DNA of 43,062 nucleotides from an uncultured Alphaproteobacteria bacterium (GTDB lineage Bacteria; Pseudomonadota; Alphaproteobacteria; GCA-002720895), in the NCBI GenBank assembly GCA_902607475.1, contig CACLKH010000007.1, forward strand, positions 1 through 43,062, read 5' to 3'. Positions within the stretch are counted from its first letter, which is position 1; each line of letters begins with the position of its first letter. The notes under the pieces were generated by a model, which searched no databases, was not told the DNA's origin, and saw only the letters and a program-made list of their open reading frames with translations. A program made the translations under genes and the position numbers. This document shows positions 26,486-34,908 of this stretch, one piece after another.

Positions 26486-28300
26486 TTATTTTATTACAGT
26501 TTCTAATAGTTTAACCCTCTTACTATCGTACCACCAGGTATCTATTCCCAAATCATATTTTGGTTTTATTTTGGGTTGTCCGAATTTATCCCAATAAGCA
26601 ATCCTAAAATTTTGTATGTGCCAATGGGGTACAACATAATATCCAAATAATAAAAATCTATCTAGAGCTTTAGTAGCAGATATTAAATCTTCTCTATTTT
26701 TAGCAGCAATTATTTTATCAATTAAAAAATCGACAGCAGGGCTAGATACACCTGAATAATTTCTGCTTCCATTTATTGTAGCAGAAGTAGAATTCCAAAA
26801 GTCTCTTTGTTCATTACCAGGGCTTAGACTTTGCCCTAGGCTTATAACAGTCATATCAAATGAAAAAGATTCGAGTCTTCTTTCGTATTGAGCACTATCA
26901 ACTGTTCTTACTTTTGCTTCTATACCAATTTTTTTTAAGTTTCTAGCGTATGGTAAAGCAATCCTTTCAAATTCAGGACTAACTAAAAGTATTGTAAATT
27001 TTAATGGCATGCCAGTTTCTTTATTTATTCTTTTACCATCTTTAATAATCCAGCCGGCGTCATAAAGCAATTTATCCGCAATTCTTAAATTCTTTCTTAC
27101 ATCACCCGAACCATTATTTATAGGATTTTCATAAATTGTATTAAAAATTTCATTTGGTAATTGATTTTTAAATGAATCTAATAATTCTAATTCTTCTTTA
27201 GATGGCAGATCTGACGAAGCCAAGTCAGAATTTGAAAAGAAGCTAGATGTTCTTTTATATTGGTCAAAAAATAATATTTTATTAGTCCATTCAAAATCAA
27301 ATGCGTAATTAAGAGCTTTTCTAACAACACGATCTTTAAAAATTTCTTTTCTTGTATTTATGAAGAAACCTTGCATTCCTGTTGGAATTTCATGTTTCAC
27401 TGACTCTTTTTTTACATGACCATTTTCTATTGCATTAAAATTATAAGCATTGGCCCATCTTTTTGCTTGGTTTTCTTGTCTAAAATCATAGTCTCCACTT
27501 TTAAACGCTTCTAATGCAACTGTAGCATCACGAAAGTATTCTATTATTACTTTTTGAAAATTAAACCTTCCCTTATTAACTGAAAGATTTTTTCCCCAAT
27601 AATCATCTACTCTTTCAAATTCAATTGTTCTTCCTGCTTTAAAATTTTTTACTCGGTAGGGTCCAGATCCAACAGGATTTTCTAATAAAATATCTTCAAA
27701 TTTATCTTCCCAATATTTTTTGGACAATATTTTCATTTGTCCTATGATTAATGGAAGTTCTAAATTACGCTCACCTTGAAAAATAAATTTTACCTCATTA
27801 TCACTAATTTTTTCTGCAGTTTTAACATTTCCATAATAAAATTTAAAGAAAGGATGTCCTTTTTCTTTTAATGTATTCAAAGTCCAAATAACATCTTCTA
27901 CTCTAATCGGATTTCCGTCATGAAATTTAGCCTCTTTTCTAATTTTGAAGATTACCCAAGATCTATCTTCAGGAACACTTATGGACTCAGCTACTAAACC
28001 GTACATTGTGAAAGGTTCATCAAAGGATTGTATTAATAAACTGTCATGAACTTGAGATAAATTTACAACAGGGCTTCCTTTTAAAATAAAATTATTTAGA
28101 GTGTCAAAACTTCCAATTTGATGAAGTTTAATTGACCCACCTTTTGGAGCATCAAAATTTACATAATTAAAATGTTTGAAATCTGCATTATATTTTGGTA
28201 TTCCATGCATGCTGATCGCATGAGCATTTTCTAATTTTTCAATTGCAAAACTATTAGAAAAAAATAAAAAAAATATATAAAAACTCAAAAAAATTTTCAT
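26486..28300 (-). CDS. yejA: Extracellular peptide-binding lipoprotein-like/periplasmic protein (YejA)
   Basis: A 604-residue family 5 substrate-binding protein. It has an N-terminal signal peptide (about 1-19, hydrophobic, ending SFA-I), no lipobox Cys, so it is probably a free periplasmic protein. Landmarks: HGIPKYNADFKHFNYVNFDA, KFHDGNPIRVEDV, NPVGSGPYRV near 215, RKALNYAFDFEWTNK and PHWHIQNFRIAYWDKFG near the end. Delivers peptide-like substrate to YejBE. Its ATG overlaps the hisN TGA (ATGA), showing translational coupling. Confidence 0.95.
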   Translation of the reverse strand: MKIFLSFYIFFLFFSNSFAIEKLENAHAISMHGIPKYNADFKHFNYVNFDAPKGGSIKLHQIGSFDTLNNFILKGSPVVNLSQVHDSLLIQSFDEPFTMYGLVAESISVPEDRSWVIFKIRKEAKFHDGNPIRVEDVIWTLNTLKEKGHPFFKFYYGNVKTAEKISDNEVKFIFQGERNLELPLIIGQMKILSKKYWEDKFEDILLENPVGSGPYRVKNFKAGRTIEFERVDDYWGKNLSVNKGRFNFQKVIIEYFRDATVALEAFKSGDYDFRQENQAKRWANAYNFNAIENGHVKKESVKHEIPTGMQGFFINTRKEIFKDRVVRKALNYAFDFEWTNKILFFDQYKRTSSFFSNSDLASSDLPSKEELELLDSFKNQLPNEIFNTIYENPINNGSGDVRKNLRIADKLLYDAGWIIKDGKRINKETGMPLKFTILLVSPEFERIALPYARNLKKIGIEAKVRTVDSAQYERRLESFSFDMTVISLGQSLSPGNEQRDFWNSTSATINGSRNYSGVSSPAVDFLIDKIIAAKNREDLISATKALDRFLLFGYYVVPHWHIQNFRIAYWDKFGQPKIKPKYDLGIDTWWYDSKRVKLLETVIK

Positions 28301-29079
28301 TTTATTTTTTGAATTATTTTTAGAAGTTGTTTATGAATTTTAGGATCACCTGCGGCTAAAATTCTTCCGTCACTATCTAGATTTAAATCATTTCCATTCC
28401 AGTCTGTAAATTTCCCCCCAGCTCCTGAAATAATAGCTACGCTTGCTATATAATCATAAGGTTTAAGATTGGCTTCTAATAAAACATCAACAAAACCTAA
28501 AGCCATTAATCCATGAGCATAACAATCTGCGCCGAACAGTGTTTCACCTATTTTAGCTCTTACACCTTTGTATACTCTTTGATTTTTTCCTATAAACATC
28601 AAAGGAGAGGTTGAGTACATTTTTGACCCTTTTAGTTTTTTACAATTTCTTGTTTTAACTTTTACATTATTATATCTTGTTTCATTATTTGCTATTCCCA
28701 CCCAACGTTCTTTTAAGATTGGTTGGTTTAAAATTCCAAGATATGGTTTATTATTTTTCATTAATCCTATTAAAGTTCCGAAAAGAGGTTTACCAGTAAC
28801 AAATGATTTTGTTCCATCTAACGGATCAATTACCCATGTATATTCGTTATTTACATTAAGTTTACCAGTTTCCTCTCCAAAAAACCCACATTCTGGAGCT
28901 TTTTTTGTAATTAAATCGCGAATCTTTTTTTCAGATTCTTTATCTGCTTTTGTTACAGGAGTATTGTCAGGTTTTACTTCAATTTTAATTTTTTTTCGAA
29001 AATATTTACTTATTATTCTTCCACTAACATCTGCACATTCATTTGCTAATTTTAAGTATTTGTTTTCTAAATTTTTCAT
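28297..29079 (-). CDS. hisN: Histidinol-phosphatase of the inositol-monophosphatase family
   Basis: A 260-residue Mg-dependent phosphatase from the ATG at 29079 (MKNLENKYLKLANECAD). A longer frame up to 29190 would overlap pheA, lacks family similarity and is rejected. Metal motifs: FFGEETG, WVIDPLDGTKSF and the C-terminal LKPYDYIASVAI. GKPLFGTLIGL and ILNQPILKERWVG resemble the HisN subgroup, which dephosphorylates L-histidinol phosphate, more than inositol phosphatases. Substrate assignment is by subgroup resemblance; 3'-phosphoadenosine or inositol phosphatase remain possible. First gene of the yej transcript and divergent from pheA. Confidence 0.82.
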   Translation of the reverse strand: MKNLENKYLKLANECADVSGRIISKYFRKKIKIEVKPDNTPVTKADKESEKKIRDLITKKAPECGFFGEETGKLNVNNEYTWVIDPLDGTKSFVTGKPLFGTLIGLMKNNKPYLGILNQPILKERWVGIANNETRYNNVKVKTRNCKKLKGSKMYSTSPLMFIGKNQRVYKGVRAKIGETLFGADCYAHGLMALGFVDVLLEANLKPYDYIASVAIISGAGGKFTDWNGNDLNLDSDGRILAAGDPKIHKQLLKIIQKIK

Positions 29080-29154
29080 ATATTTTGTAATAATTAATTT
29101 AAAATTTAAAAATCCATAATATATATATAGCTTCGAAAAAACTAAGGAAAATTT

Positions 29155-29997
29155 ATGAATATTAAAAATATAAAAACAGTTTCTTTTCAAGGCATAGAAG
29201 GTGCTAATTCACATTTAGCCTGTAAAGAATTATTTCCTAAAGCTAAAATTATACCATGTGAAACATTCGAAGAGGTATTTGAAAGTGTAACAACAAATAA
29301 GTCTAATATAGGATTAATTCCAGTAGAAAATTCTGTTGCAGGAAGAGTTGCTGAAATTCACACTTTGATGCATAAAACTCCTTTGAAAATTGTAGGAGAA
29401 TATTTTATGAAAGTAGAATTACACTTATTGGGTGTTAAAAAAATTAAAATTAATCAGGTTAAAAATGTAAGAAGCCATATACATGCCTTATCACAGTGCA
29501 GAAAATTTATAAAAAAAAATAAAATAAAAATGATTGTTACTCCTGATACTGCTTTAGCTGCTAAAGAAGTTAGTGAAGAAAATAATCCTACAGAATCAGC
29601 AATTGCATCGAAACTTGCTGGTAAAATTTATAATTTAAAAATTTTAAAAAAAAATGTTGAAGATAGTTTTCAAAATATAACTCGTTTTATACTACTTCAA
29701 AAAAAACAAATAAAAGTAAATTCTTCTAAAGGAAAAATTTTAACAAGTTTAATTTTTGCAGTTAATAATGTTCCAGCAGCTTTACACAAGGCACTTGGGT
29801 GTTTTGCAATTAATAATGTAAATATGACAAAATTGGAGTCCTATGTTAATGAAACATTTAAACAAGCAGAGTTTTATGTTGATATAGAAGGAGATACTAA
29901 AGACTTTAATGTAGCTTCTGCACTTAAGGAAATAAAAGAATACACAAGGTTTGTAAGAATTCTTGGTACATATTACGCAGATAGATTTCGAAAATAA
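29155..29997 (+). CDS. pheA: Prephenate dehydratase
   Basis: A 280-residue standalone enzyme converting prephenate to phenylpyruvate for Phe synthesis, with no chorismate mutase domain. Catalytic domain: SFQGIEGANSHLA, PVENSVAGRV, IASKLAG, and the diagnostic T-R-F in NITRFILL near residue 175. C-terminal ACT domain (about 195-275) with GALHKALG-like VPAALHKALG and TKLESYV, for feedback by phenylalanine. AAGGA at 29144-29148 is a good ribosome-binding site 6 nt before the ATG. Divergent from hisN over 75 bp. Confidence 0.96.
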   Translation: MNIKNIKTVSFQGIEGANSHLACKELFPKAKIIPCETFEEVFESVTTNKSNIGLIPVENSVAGRVAEIHTLMHKTPLKIVGEYFMKVELHLLGVKKIKINQVKNVRSHIHALSQCRKFIKKNKIKMIVTPDTALAAKEVSEENNPTESAIASKLAGKIYNLKILKKNVEDSFQNITRFILLQKKQIKVNSSKGKILTSLIFAVNNVPAALHKALGCFAINNVNMTKLESYVNETFKQAEFYVDIEGDTKDFNVASALKEIKEYTRFVRILGTYYADRFRK

Positions 29998-30024
29998 TTT
30001 TTTTTTTAATAAATTCTTTACTTC

Positions 30025-30033
30025 TGCTATAAT
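30025..30033 (+). promoter_or_regulatory. Extended -10 promoter for the SRP RNA
   Basis: TGCTATAAT: TATAAT (30028-30033) with an upstream TG (30025-30026). A start 6 nt beyond it falls at 30039, exactly the first base of the GGGGAG stem of the SRP RNA. No clear -35 box is seen, as allowed for extended -10 promoters. Confidence 0.65.
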
Positions 30034-30038
30034 AATCT

Positions 30039-30114
30039 GGGGAGGACGCTATTATTAGTTAATCGAGTCAGACGGGGAACCGAGCAGCTCTACCTAGTAA
30101 TTGTGGGTCTCCCC
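30039..30114 (+). ncRNA. ffs: Small bacterial signal recognition particle RNA (4.5S)
   Basis: The RNA scaffold for Ffh in co-translational targeting. Terminal stem GGGGAG (30039-30044) pairs with CTCCCC (30109-30114). The apical domain carries the conserved GUCAG...AGCAGC symmetric loop with a GGAA tetraloop closed by CGG/CCG (30066-30088). Length about 76-80 nt. The position just upstream of dnaX is common in alphaproteobacteria. No terminator follows before dnaX, 20 nt away. Confidence 0.93.
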
Positions 30115-30134
30115 TATTTATAAAATATAAAAAA

Positions 30135-31805
30135 ATGACAGAATCCTTTCTCGCACTAGCAAGGAAATATAGGCCTAAGAAATTGTCTGAATTAATAGGC
30201 CAAGATGTATTTGTGTCTACAATTCAAAATGCTCTTAAAAATAATAGATTGGCTCACGCCTATTTGTTTAGTGGTGTTCGAGGTATTGGTAAAACTACAA
30301 CTGCAAGGATTTTAGCTCACTTATTTAATGGAGAAAACGAAGTAAAAGGCAATCCAATCGATCTTTTGGAAGTAGATGCTGCAAGATACACAACAGTGGA
30401 TACAATGAGAGAATTGCTGGATGGAATAAAGTACAGGCCATCAAATTGGAAATATAAAGTATATATATTAGATGAAGTACACATGCTTTCTACTTCAGCA
30501 GTAAGTTCACTTTTAAAAAATCTTGAGGAACCACCGGAGCACGTAAAATTTATTTTTTGTACAACAGAACCAAGGAAAATTCCGGCAACAATTATTTCTC
30601 GTTGTCAAAGATTTGATTTAAAAAGAATACCTTTTGATATTTTGGCAAAATATTTACAAGAAATTGCTCAAAAAGAAAAATCAGAAATTGATATCAATGC
30701 GGCTAGTATTATAGCGCGCGCATCTGACGGTAGTGTTAGGGACGCGTTATCGATTCTAGATAAATCTTTATCAACAGGTGAAAAAAAAATAACTGAAAAA
30801 CATATTCAAGAATTACTTGGATTAGTGGATAGAAACAATATTTATTTATTATTTGAGAATTTAATGAATGGAAAAACTAAAGAAGGATTAGAAATATTTA
30901 ATACTCTTTATAACGATGGAGCAGATCCTGGAATAATAATTCAAGATTTATTAGAAATTGTACACTGGGTAAGCAGATTAGTTCTAACTCCTGAAATTTC
31001 TGATGAATCAGGTGTATCGCAAATTGATAGAGAAAAAGGTTTAGAGTTAGCTAAAAAACTGAGCATGTCAGAACTTTCTCAAACTTGGCAAATACTTCTC
31101 AAGGGATATCAAGAATTACAAAGTCATGAAATGCCACATATAGTTGTTGAAATGGTTCTTATACGCCTAGCTTTTGCATCCGAATTACCATCTTTAGAAG
31201 ATATTTCTAACAATTTAAATACTAAGAACAAAAAAGAAGAAACAATAGCAAATGATGAAAACAAAACAACTATTGTAGATGAAAATAAAAAAAAGGATGA
31301 TTTGTCAAAAGATAAAAAACAAACTGGAATAAGCTCCGATACCGTTATGGAAATGAAAAATATTGAAACATTAGCAAAAAAACAAAATTTTGAAGAAAAT
31401 AATAAGCAAAACATAAAGGTTCAAAGAAATATAACGGTTAATAATTTTAAGGAAGTTGCGGATTTATTTTTACAAAAAAAAGAAATTTTATTATTTAATA
31501 ATTTATTTTCTCATGTGCACTTAGTTAGTTTTAAAAAAGGAAAAATTGAACTATATCCAACAAGAGACGCACCAAAGGATCTTGCGAGTAAAGTAGGACA
31601 ATTGTTATTTGAATGGACTAAAGAAAAATGGCATATTTTAATGACGCAAGAAAAAGGAGAACCAACGCTTGAAGAACAAAATGATAAAGAAAAAGACAGA
31701 ATAATCAATGAGTTATCAAAGAATGAAAGAATAAAGGAAATTTTAAATACATTTCCTGGCGCTAAAATAGAAGAAGTAAAAGATAAGGGAGAAGAAGATG
31801 AATAA
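30135..31805 (+). CDS. dnaX: DNA polymerase III tau (gamma/tau) subunit, zinc-module-less
   Basis: Clamp-loader ATPase, 556 aa. AAA+ domain: LARKYRPKKLSELIGQ, Walker A GVRGIGKT (47-54), Walker B YILDEVHML, LLKNLEEPPEHVKFIFCTTEP (sensor 1), SRCQRFDLKRI and sensor 2 DGSVRDALSILDK. Lid and collar domains follow to about residue 350, then a charged linker (about 355-440) and a tau-like C-terminal domain. The region between the Walker A helix and IDLLEVD (residues 64-76) has about nine linker residues and no Cys. Typical bacterial DnaX has a four-Cys zinc module there. An A8-G run at 31287-31295 is a candidate frameshift site. It overlaps ybaB by 8 nt and has no Shine-Dalgarno. Confidence 0.95.
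   Translation: MTESFLALARKYRPKKLSELIGQDVFVSTIQNALKNNRLAHAYLFSGVRGIGKTTTARILAHLFNGENEVKGNPIDLLEVDAARYTTVDTMRELLDGIKYRPSNWKYKVYILDEVHMLSTSAVSSLLKNLEEPPEHVKFIFCTTEPRKIPATIISRCQRFDLKRIPFDILAKYLQEIAQKEKSEIDINAASIIARASDGSVRDALSILDKSLSTGEKKITEKHIQELLGLVDRNNIYLLFENLMNGKTKEGLEIFNTLYNDGADPGIIIQDLLEIVHWVSRLVLTPEISDESGVSQIDREKGLELAKKLSMSELSQTWQILLKGYQELQSHEMPHIVVEMVLIRLAFASELPSLEDISNNLNTKNKKEETIANDENKTTIVDENKKKDDLSKDKKQTGISSDTVMEMKNIETLAKKQNFEENNKQNIKVQRNITVNNFKEVADLFLQKKEILLFNNLFSHVHLVSFKKGKIELYPTRDAPKDLASKVGQLLFEWTKEKWHILMTQEKGEPTLEEQNDKEKDRIINELSKNERIKEILNTFPGAKIEEVKDKGEEDE
31287..31300 (+). promoter_or_regulatory. Candidate -1 slippery site in dnaX
   Basis: A8 then G. The heptamer A-AAA-AAG (31289-31295) is phased so that P-site AAA and A-site AAG can slip by -1. 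The next codons in the -1 frame are GGA and then UGA (31298-31300). The product would end at 388 aa, just past the collar domain, as for E. coli gamma. One-A transcriptional slippage would have the same result. No downstream stem-loop or upstream SD-like enhancer is evident. Confidence 0.4.
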
Positions 31806-32124
31806 TAATTTTAACGATATGATGAAAAAGGCACAAGAAATGCAAAAAAAAATGCAGGAAATGCAAGATAGTCTTTCCAATTTAGAAGTTGAAGGAACTT
31901 CTGGAGGAGGAATGGTTAAAGTAATCATGAATTGTAAAAACGAAGTTAAAAAAATTGATGTAGACCCTAGTATAATTAAACAGGATGATAAGACAATGAT
32001 GGAGGATCTTATTGTAGCTGCGTTAAATGATGCTAAATCCAAAGCTGAAGAAAAATCAAAAGATGAAATGAAAAAATTAACCGGTGGGCTAGGTCTGCCT
32101 CCTGGAATGAAAATGCCTTTTTAA
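31798..32124 (+). CDS. ybaB: YbaB/EbfC family nucleoid-associated protein
   Basis: A 108-residue DNA-binding homodimer. An N-terminal helix rich in Met/Gln/Lys (DMMKKAQEMQKKMQEMQ) precedes the core VEGTSGGGMVKVIMNCKNEV and a second helix, ending GGLGLPPGMKMPF. All are typical of the family, as is the dnaX-ybaB-recR order. The ATG overlaps the dnaX end by 8 nt. Confidence 0.95.
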   Translation: MNNNFNDMMKKAQEMQKKMQEMQDSLSNLEVEGTSGGGMVKVIMNCKNEVKKIDVDPSIIKQDDKTMMEDLIVAALNDAKSKAEEKSKDEMKKLTGGLGLPPGMKMPF

Positions 32125-32134
32125 AAAAAAAAAT

Positions 32135-32728
32135 ATGCACGACGACGCACTTCAAGAATTAATTCATTTGTTTTCCAAATTACCTGGTATTGGGCCAAAA
32201 TCCGCAAGTAGATTGGTTCTTTTTCTTTTAAAAAATAAAGAAAAACTTATGTATCCCTTAAGCAGGTCGTTATTAGCATCTGGTAAATCTTTAAAGAAAT
32301 GTAAAGTTTGCGGTAATATCGGAGTTAAATTTCCAGATAAGATTTGTAATGACCCTAAAAGAGATAAATCTATTATTTGTGTAGTTGAAGATATTTCTGA
32401 TTTATGGGCACTTGAGAAAACAGGATCATTTAAAGGTCTTTATCATGTTCTAGGAGGATCGTTATCTGCGTTAGATAACATAAATCCTGATGATTTAATG
32501 ATAAAAGAATTAATACAAAGAGCAAAAAATAATAACATCAAAGAAATAATTCTTGCTTTAAACTCAACTGTTAATTCACAAACCACGCTTCACTATATAA
32601 CAGAAAAATTAAATGGCAGTAATGTAAAAATTACAAAAATTGCACAAGGAATGCCATTTGGAGCCGAACTTAATTATGTAGATGAAGGGACGCTTACCAC
32701 TGCAATGAAGGCTAGGAAACCTATTTAA
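32135..32728 (+). CDS. recR: Recombination mediator RecR, with a modified zinc finger
   Basis: A 197-residue RecFOR-pathway protein that loads RecA. Order: N-terminal HhH (LPGIGPKSASRLVLFLL), Cys motif (residues 54-75), TOPRIM (ICVVEDISDLWALEKTG, YHVLGGSLSALDNI) and C-terminal Walker-B-like segment. The zinc finger normally has four Cys; here C56, C59 and C71 are present but the third ligand position is D68 (FPDKIC). Otherwise normal length. sbcB starts 7 nt after its stop. Confidence 0.95.
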   Translation: MHDDALQELIHLFSKLPGIGPKSASRLVLFLLKNKEKLMYPLSRSLLASGKSLKKCKVCGNIGVKFPDKICNDPKRDKSIICVVEDISDLWALEKTGSFKGLYHVLGGSLSALDNINPDDLMIKELIQRAKNNNIKEIILALNSTVNSQTTLHYITEKLNGSNVKITKIAQGMPFGAELNYVDEGTLTTAMKARKPI

Positions 32729-32735
32729 ATTAATA

Positions 32736-34160
32736 ATGAATTACGTATTTTATGACTTTGAAACTAGTGGGAGTAATAAAGATTTTGATCAGATACTTCA
32801 AATTGGAGCAGTTTTAACTGATGATGGTTTCCAGATTAAAGATAAAATTAATATTTCATGTAGATTAAAAAAAGATATTATACCAGCTCCAGAGGCTTTA
32901 TTAATTAATAAAATATCAATTGACCAATTAAAATCTTATGAAGTTTCCCATTATAGCTTAGTCGAACAACTAAAAAAAAAATTTGAGGAATGGTCACCTG
33001 CCTGTTTTGTAGGATTTAACAGTATTGGTTTTGATGAAGATGTTTTACGCCAAGGGTTGTTTCAATCTTTAAATTATCCATACCTTACAACCTCAAAAGA
33101 TAATCGACGACTGGATGTATTAAAACTAGCAAGAGGCGTAAGTGCATTCGCTCCAAATGCTATCGTTGTTCCTTTAAAAGAGAATAATACACAAAGTTTT
33201 AAATTAGGTGATTTAACTAAAGTTAACCAAATTGATCACAGTAACGCCCATGATGCAATTGGCGATGTTATGGCAACCTTAGAACTTGCAAAAAAAATAA
33301 AAAATAGTGCTTCTGAAGTTTGGGATTCACTTCTTATTTATAAAAAAGGAGATGATATAGGTAAAAAGTTTTTTAATGAAGATTTTGTTTGTTATCAAGA
33401 TCTTGTATTTGGGAAATTATATAATTTTGCTGCTACTTTTGTTTGTTTCCATCCAGTTTACGGTAAATCATGGCTTGCAGCTTTTGATTTAAAGCATGAC
33501 CCAAAATCACTTCTAGATTTGGGTTTTAGCGAATTGAAACAAGCATTGTTTTCTTCACCTGCAAAAATTAGACAAGTATCACTAAATAAGATGCCTATTG
33601 TATTGTCTAAAGAATATTTTAGTTCGCTTGATGATTACAAAGATATTGGTTTAGAAGAAATATTAAAAAGAGCAAAACTTGTTAAAGAAAATCAAGAATT
33701 CTGTAATAAGGTTTTTGAAATACTTGCTGAAAAAACTAAAGAAAAAAAAGAAACTTCCAGTCAAGATCAAGAAGACTATTTTCCTGAACAATTCATTCAC
33801 GAGTCTTCAATCAAAATGTCAAAAGATGATAGAGCTATATTTTATAAATTTCAAAAAAGCAATTGGAATGAAAAGGCAAAAAATTACTTGGATTTTCAAG
33901 ATAATGTTCTTAAACATTTTAGTAGATTATTAATATTTGAAGAAAACCCAGATTCTTTATCTCAAGAGGAGCTGATTTTAGTAAAGAAAGAAATTGCAGA
34001 AAAACTATTAACAACAGACAAGAAGCCTTATATTACTATTCCTGATGCAATGAAAAAAATTGATGATTTAAGAGCTGATGAGAATACAGATAAAAAATTT
34101 TTAAATGATTACGATTTATTTGTTCAAGATTTGGAATCACAACATAAAAAAAATCTTTAA
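32736..34160 (+). CDS. sbcB: Exodeoxyribonuclease I
   Basis: A 474-residue 3'-5' ssDNA exonuclease of the DEDDh family. It has DFETSG (Asp/Glu, residues 7-12), GFNSIGFDEDVLR (third acidic residue), and NAHDAIGDVMATLEL (catalytic His and Asp). The rest matches the SH3-like and helical C-terminal ExoI domains, and the length matches E. coli ExoI (475 aa). Placement directly after recR suggests work in RecFOR recombination and mismatch repair. The stop overlaps convergent truA by 4 nt. Confidence 0.92.
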   Translation: MNYVFYDFETSGSNKDFDQILQIGAVLTDDGFQIKDKINISCRLKKDIIPAPEALLINKISIDQLKSYEVSHYSLVEQLKKKFEEWSPACFVGFNSIGFDEDVLRQGLFQSLNYPYLTTSKDNRRLDVLKLARGVSAFAPNAIVVPLKENNTQSFKLGDLTKVNQIDHSNAHDAIGDVMATLELAKKIKNSASEVWDSLLIYKKGDDIGKKFFNEDFVCYQDLVFGKLYNFAATFVCFHPVYGKSWLAAFDLKHDPKSLLDLGFSELKQALFSSPAKIRQVSLNKMPIVLSKEYFSSLDDYKDIGLEEILKRAKLVKENQEFCNKVFEILAEKTKEKKETSSQDQEDYFPEQFIHESSIKMSKDDRAIFYKFQKSNWNEKAKNYLDFQDNVLKHFSRLLIFEENPDSLSQEELILVKKEIAEKLLTTDKKPYITIPDAMKKIDDLRADENTDKKFLNDYDLFVQDLESQHKKNL

Positions 34161-34906
34161 TATTTTACAGAATACAAAAATAGACCCCAAGCAGGCGCTG
34201 TTTGACCAGCTGCATCTCTTTTTTTAGCTTTAAGTGCTCTTTCAATATCTTTTTTTTTCCATTTTGCTTTTCCAACCATCATTAAAGTACCTGCAATAAT
34301 ACGCACTTGATTATGTAAAAAAGATTTAGCCTTGATCCATATTTCTATCTCTGAAGACTTTCTAATTATTTTTATAGAATTTATTGTTTTGATAGGAGAC
34401 TTTGCTTGGCATTCGATTGAGCGAAAACTGGTAAAATCATGTTTTCCTTCCAGTGCCTTTGCTGCTTTTTTCATTAATTTTTCATCTAATTTTTTTTTTA
34501 CGTGCCAGACTTTTTTATTTTGAATAGCAGGAGGAGAACGTCTGTCTAAAATTTTGTATAAATAAGTTCTTTCTTTTGCATTAAATCTTGCATTAAAATT
34601 TTTTTCTACTTTTTTACATTTTAATATAGAGATTTTAACTTTTTTGTATAAATTTTTTATGTGAAAATTTAAACCGTCTCTTAATGCATCTATTTTTATT
34701 TTTTTTTCTATATCAAAATGCGCAACTTGATTTAAGGCATGAACACCAGCATCAGTTCTTCCTGCACCTTGAATTATTTTTTTTTCACCTGTTAATTTGA
34801 AAAGTGCATTTTCCAGAATTTCTTGAATAGAAATGCCATTTTTTTGCTTTTGCCATCCAACTAAATTTGTACCTTCATATTCAATATGTATTTTATAACG
34901 TGTCAT
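34157..34906 (-). CDS. truA: tRNA pseudouridine(38-40) synthase
   Basis: A 249-residue enzyme modifying U38-U40 in tRNA anticodon arms. N-terminus YKIHIEYEGTNLVGWQKQKNG; catalytic Asp in GAGRTDAGVHALNQVAHF (residues 47-64). Later motifs are RFNAKERTYLYKI, HDFTSFRS and SFLHNQVRIIAGTLMMVGKAKW. Length is normal. Starts 2 nt after the fmt stop. Confidence 0.97.
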   Translation of the reverse strand: MTRYKIHIEYEGTNLVGWQKQKNGISIQEILENALFKLTGEKKIIQGAGRTDAGVHALNQVAHFDIEKKIKIDALRDGLNFHIKNLYKKVKISILKCKKVEKNFNARFNAKERTYLYKILDRRSPPAIQNKKVWHVKKKLDEKLMKKAAKALEGKHDFTSFRSIECQAKSPIKTINSIKIIRKSSEIEIWIKAKSFLHNQVRIIAGTLMMVGKAKWKKKDIERALKAKKRDAAGQTAPAWGLFLYSVKY

Positions 34907-34908
34907 TT

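Noticed and set aside
29080-29190. N-terminal extension of hisN to an upstream ATG (297 aa)
   Set aside because: The extra 37 residues have no family similarity and would overlap the pheA start and the divergent promoter region; the ATG at 29079 fits the family.
33679-33933. 84-aa alternative-frame ORF inside sbcB
   Set aside because: Lys-rich low-complexity shadow of the A-rich sbcB coding strand.
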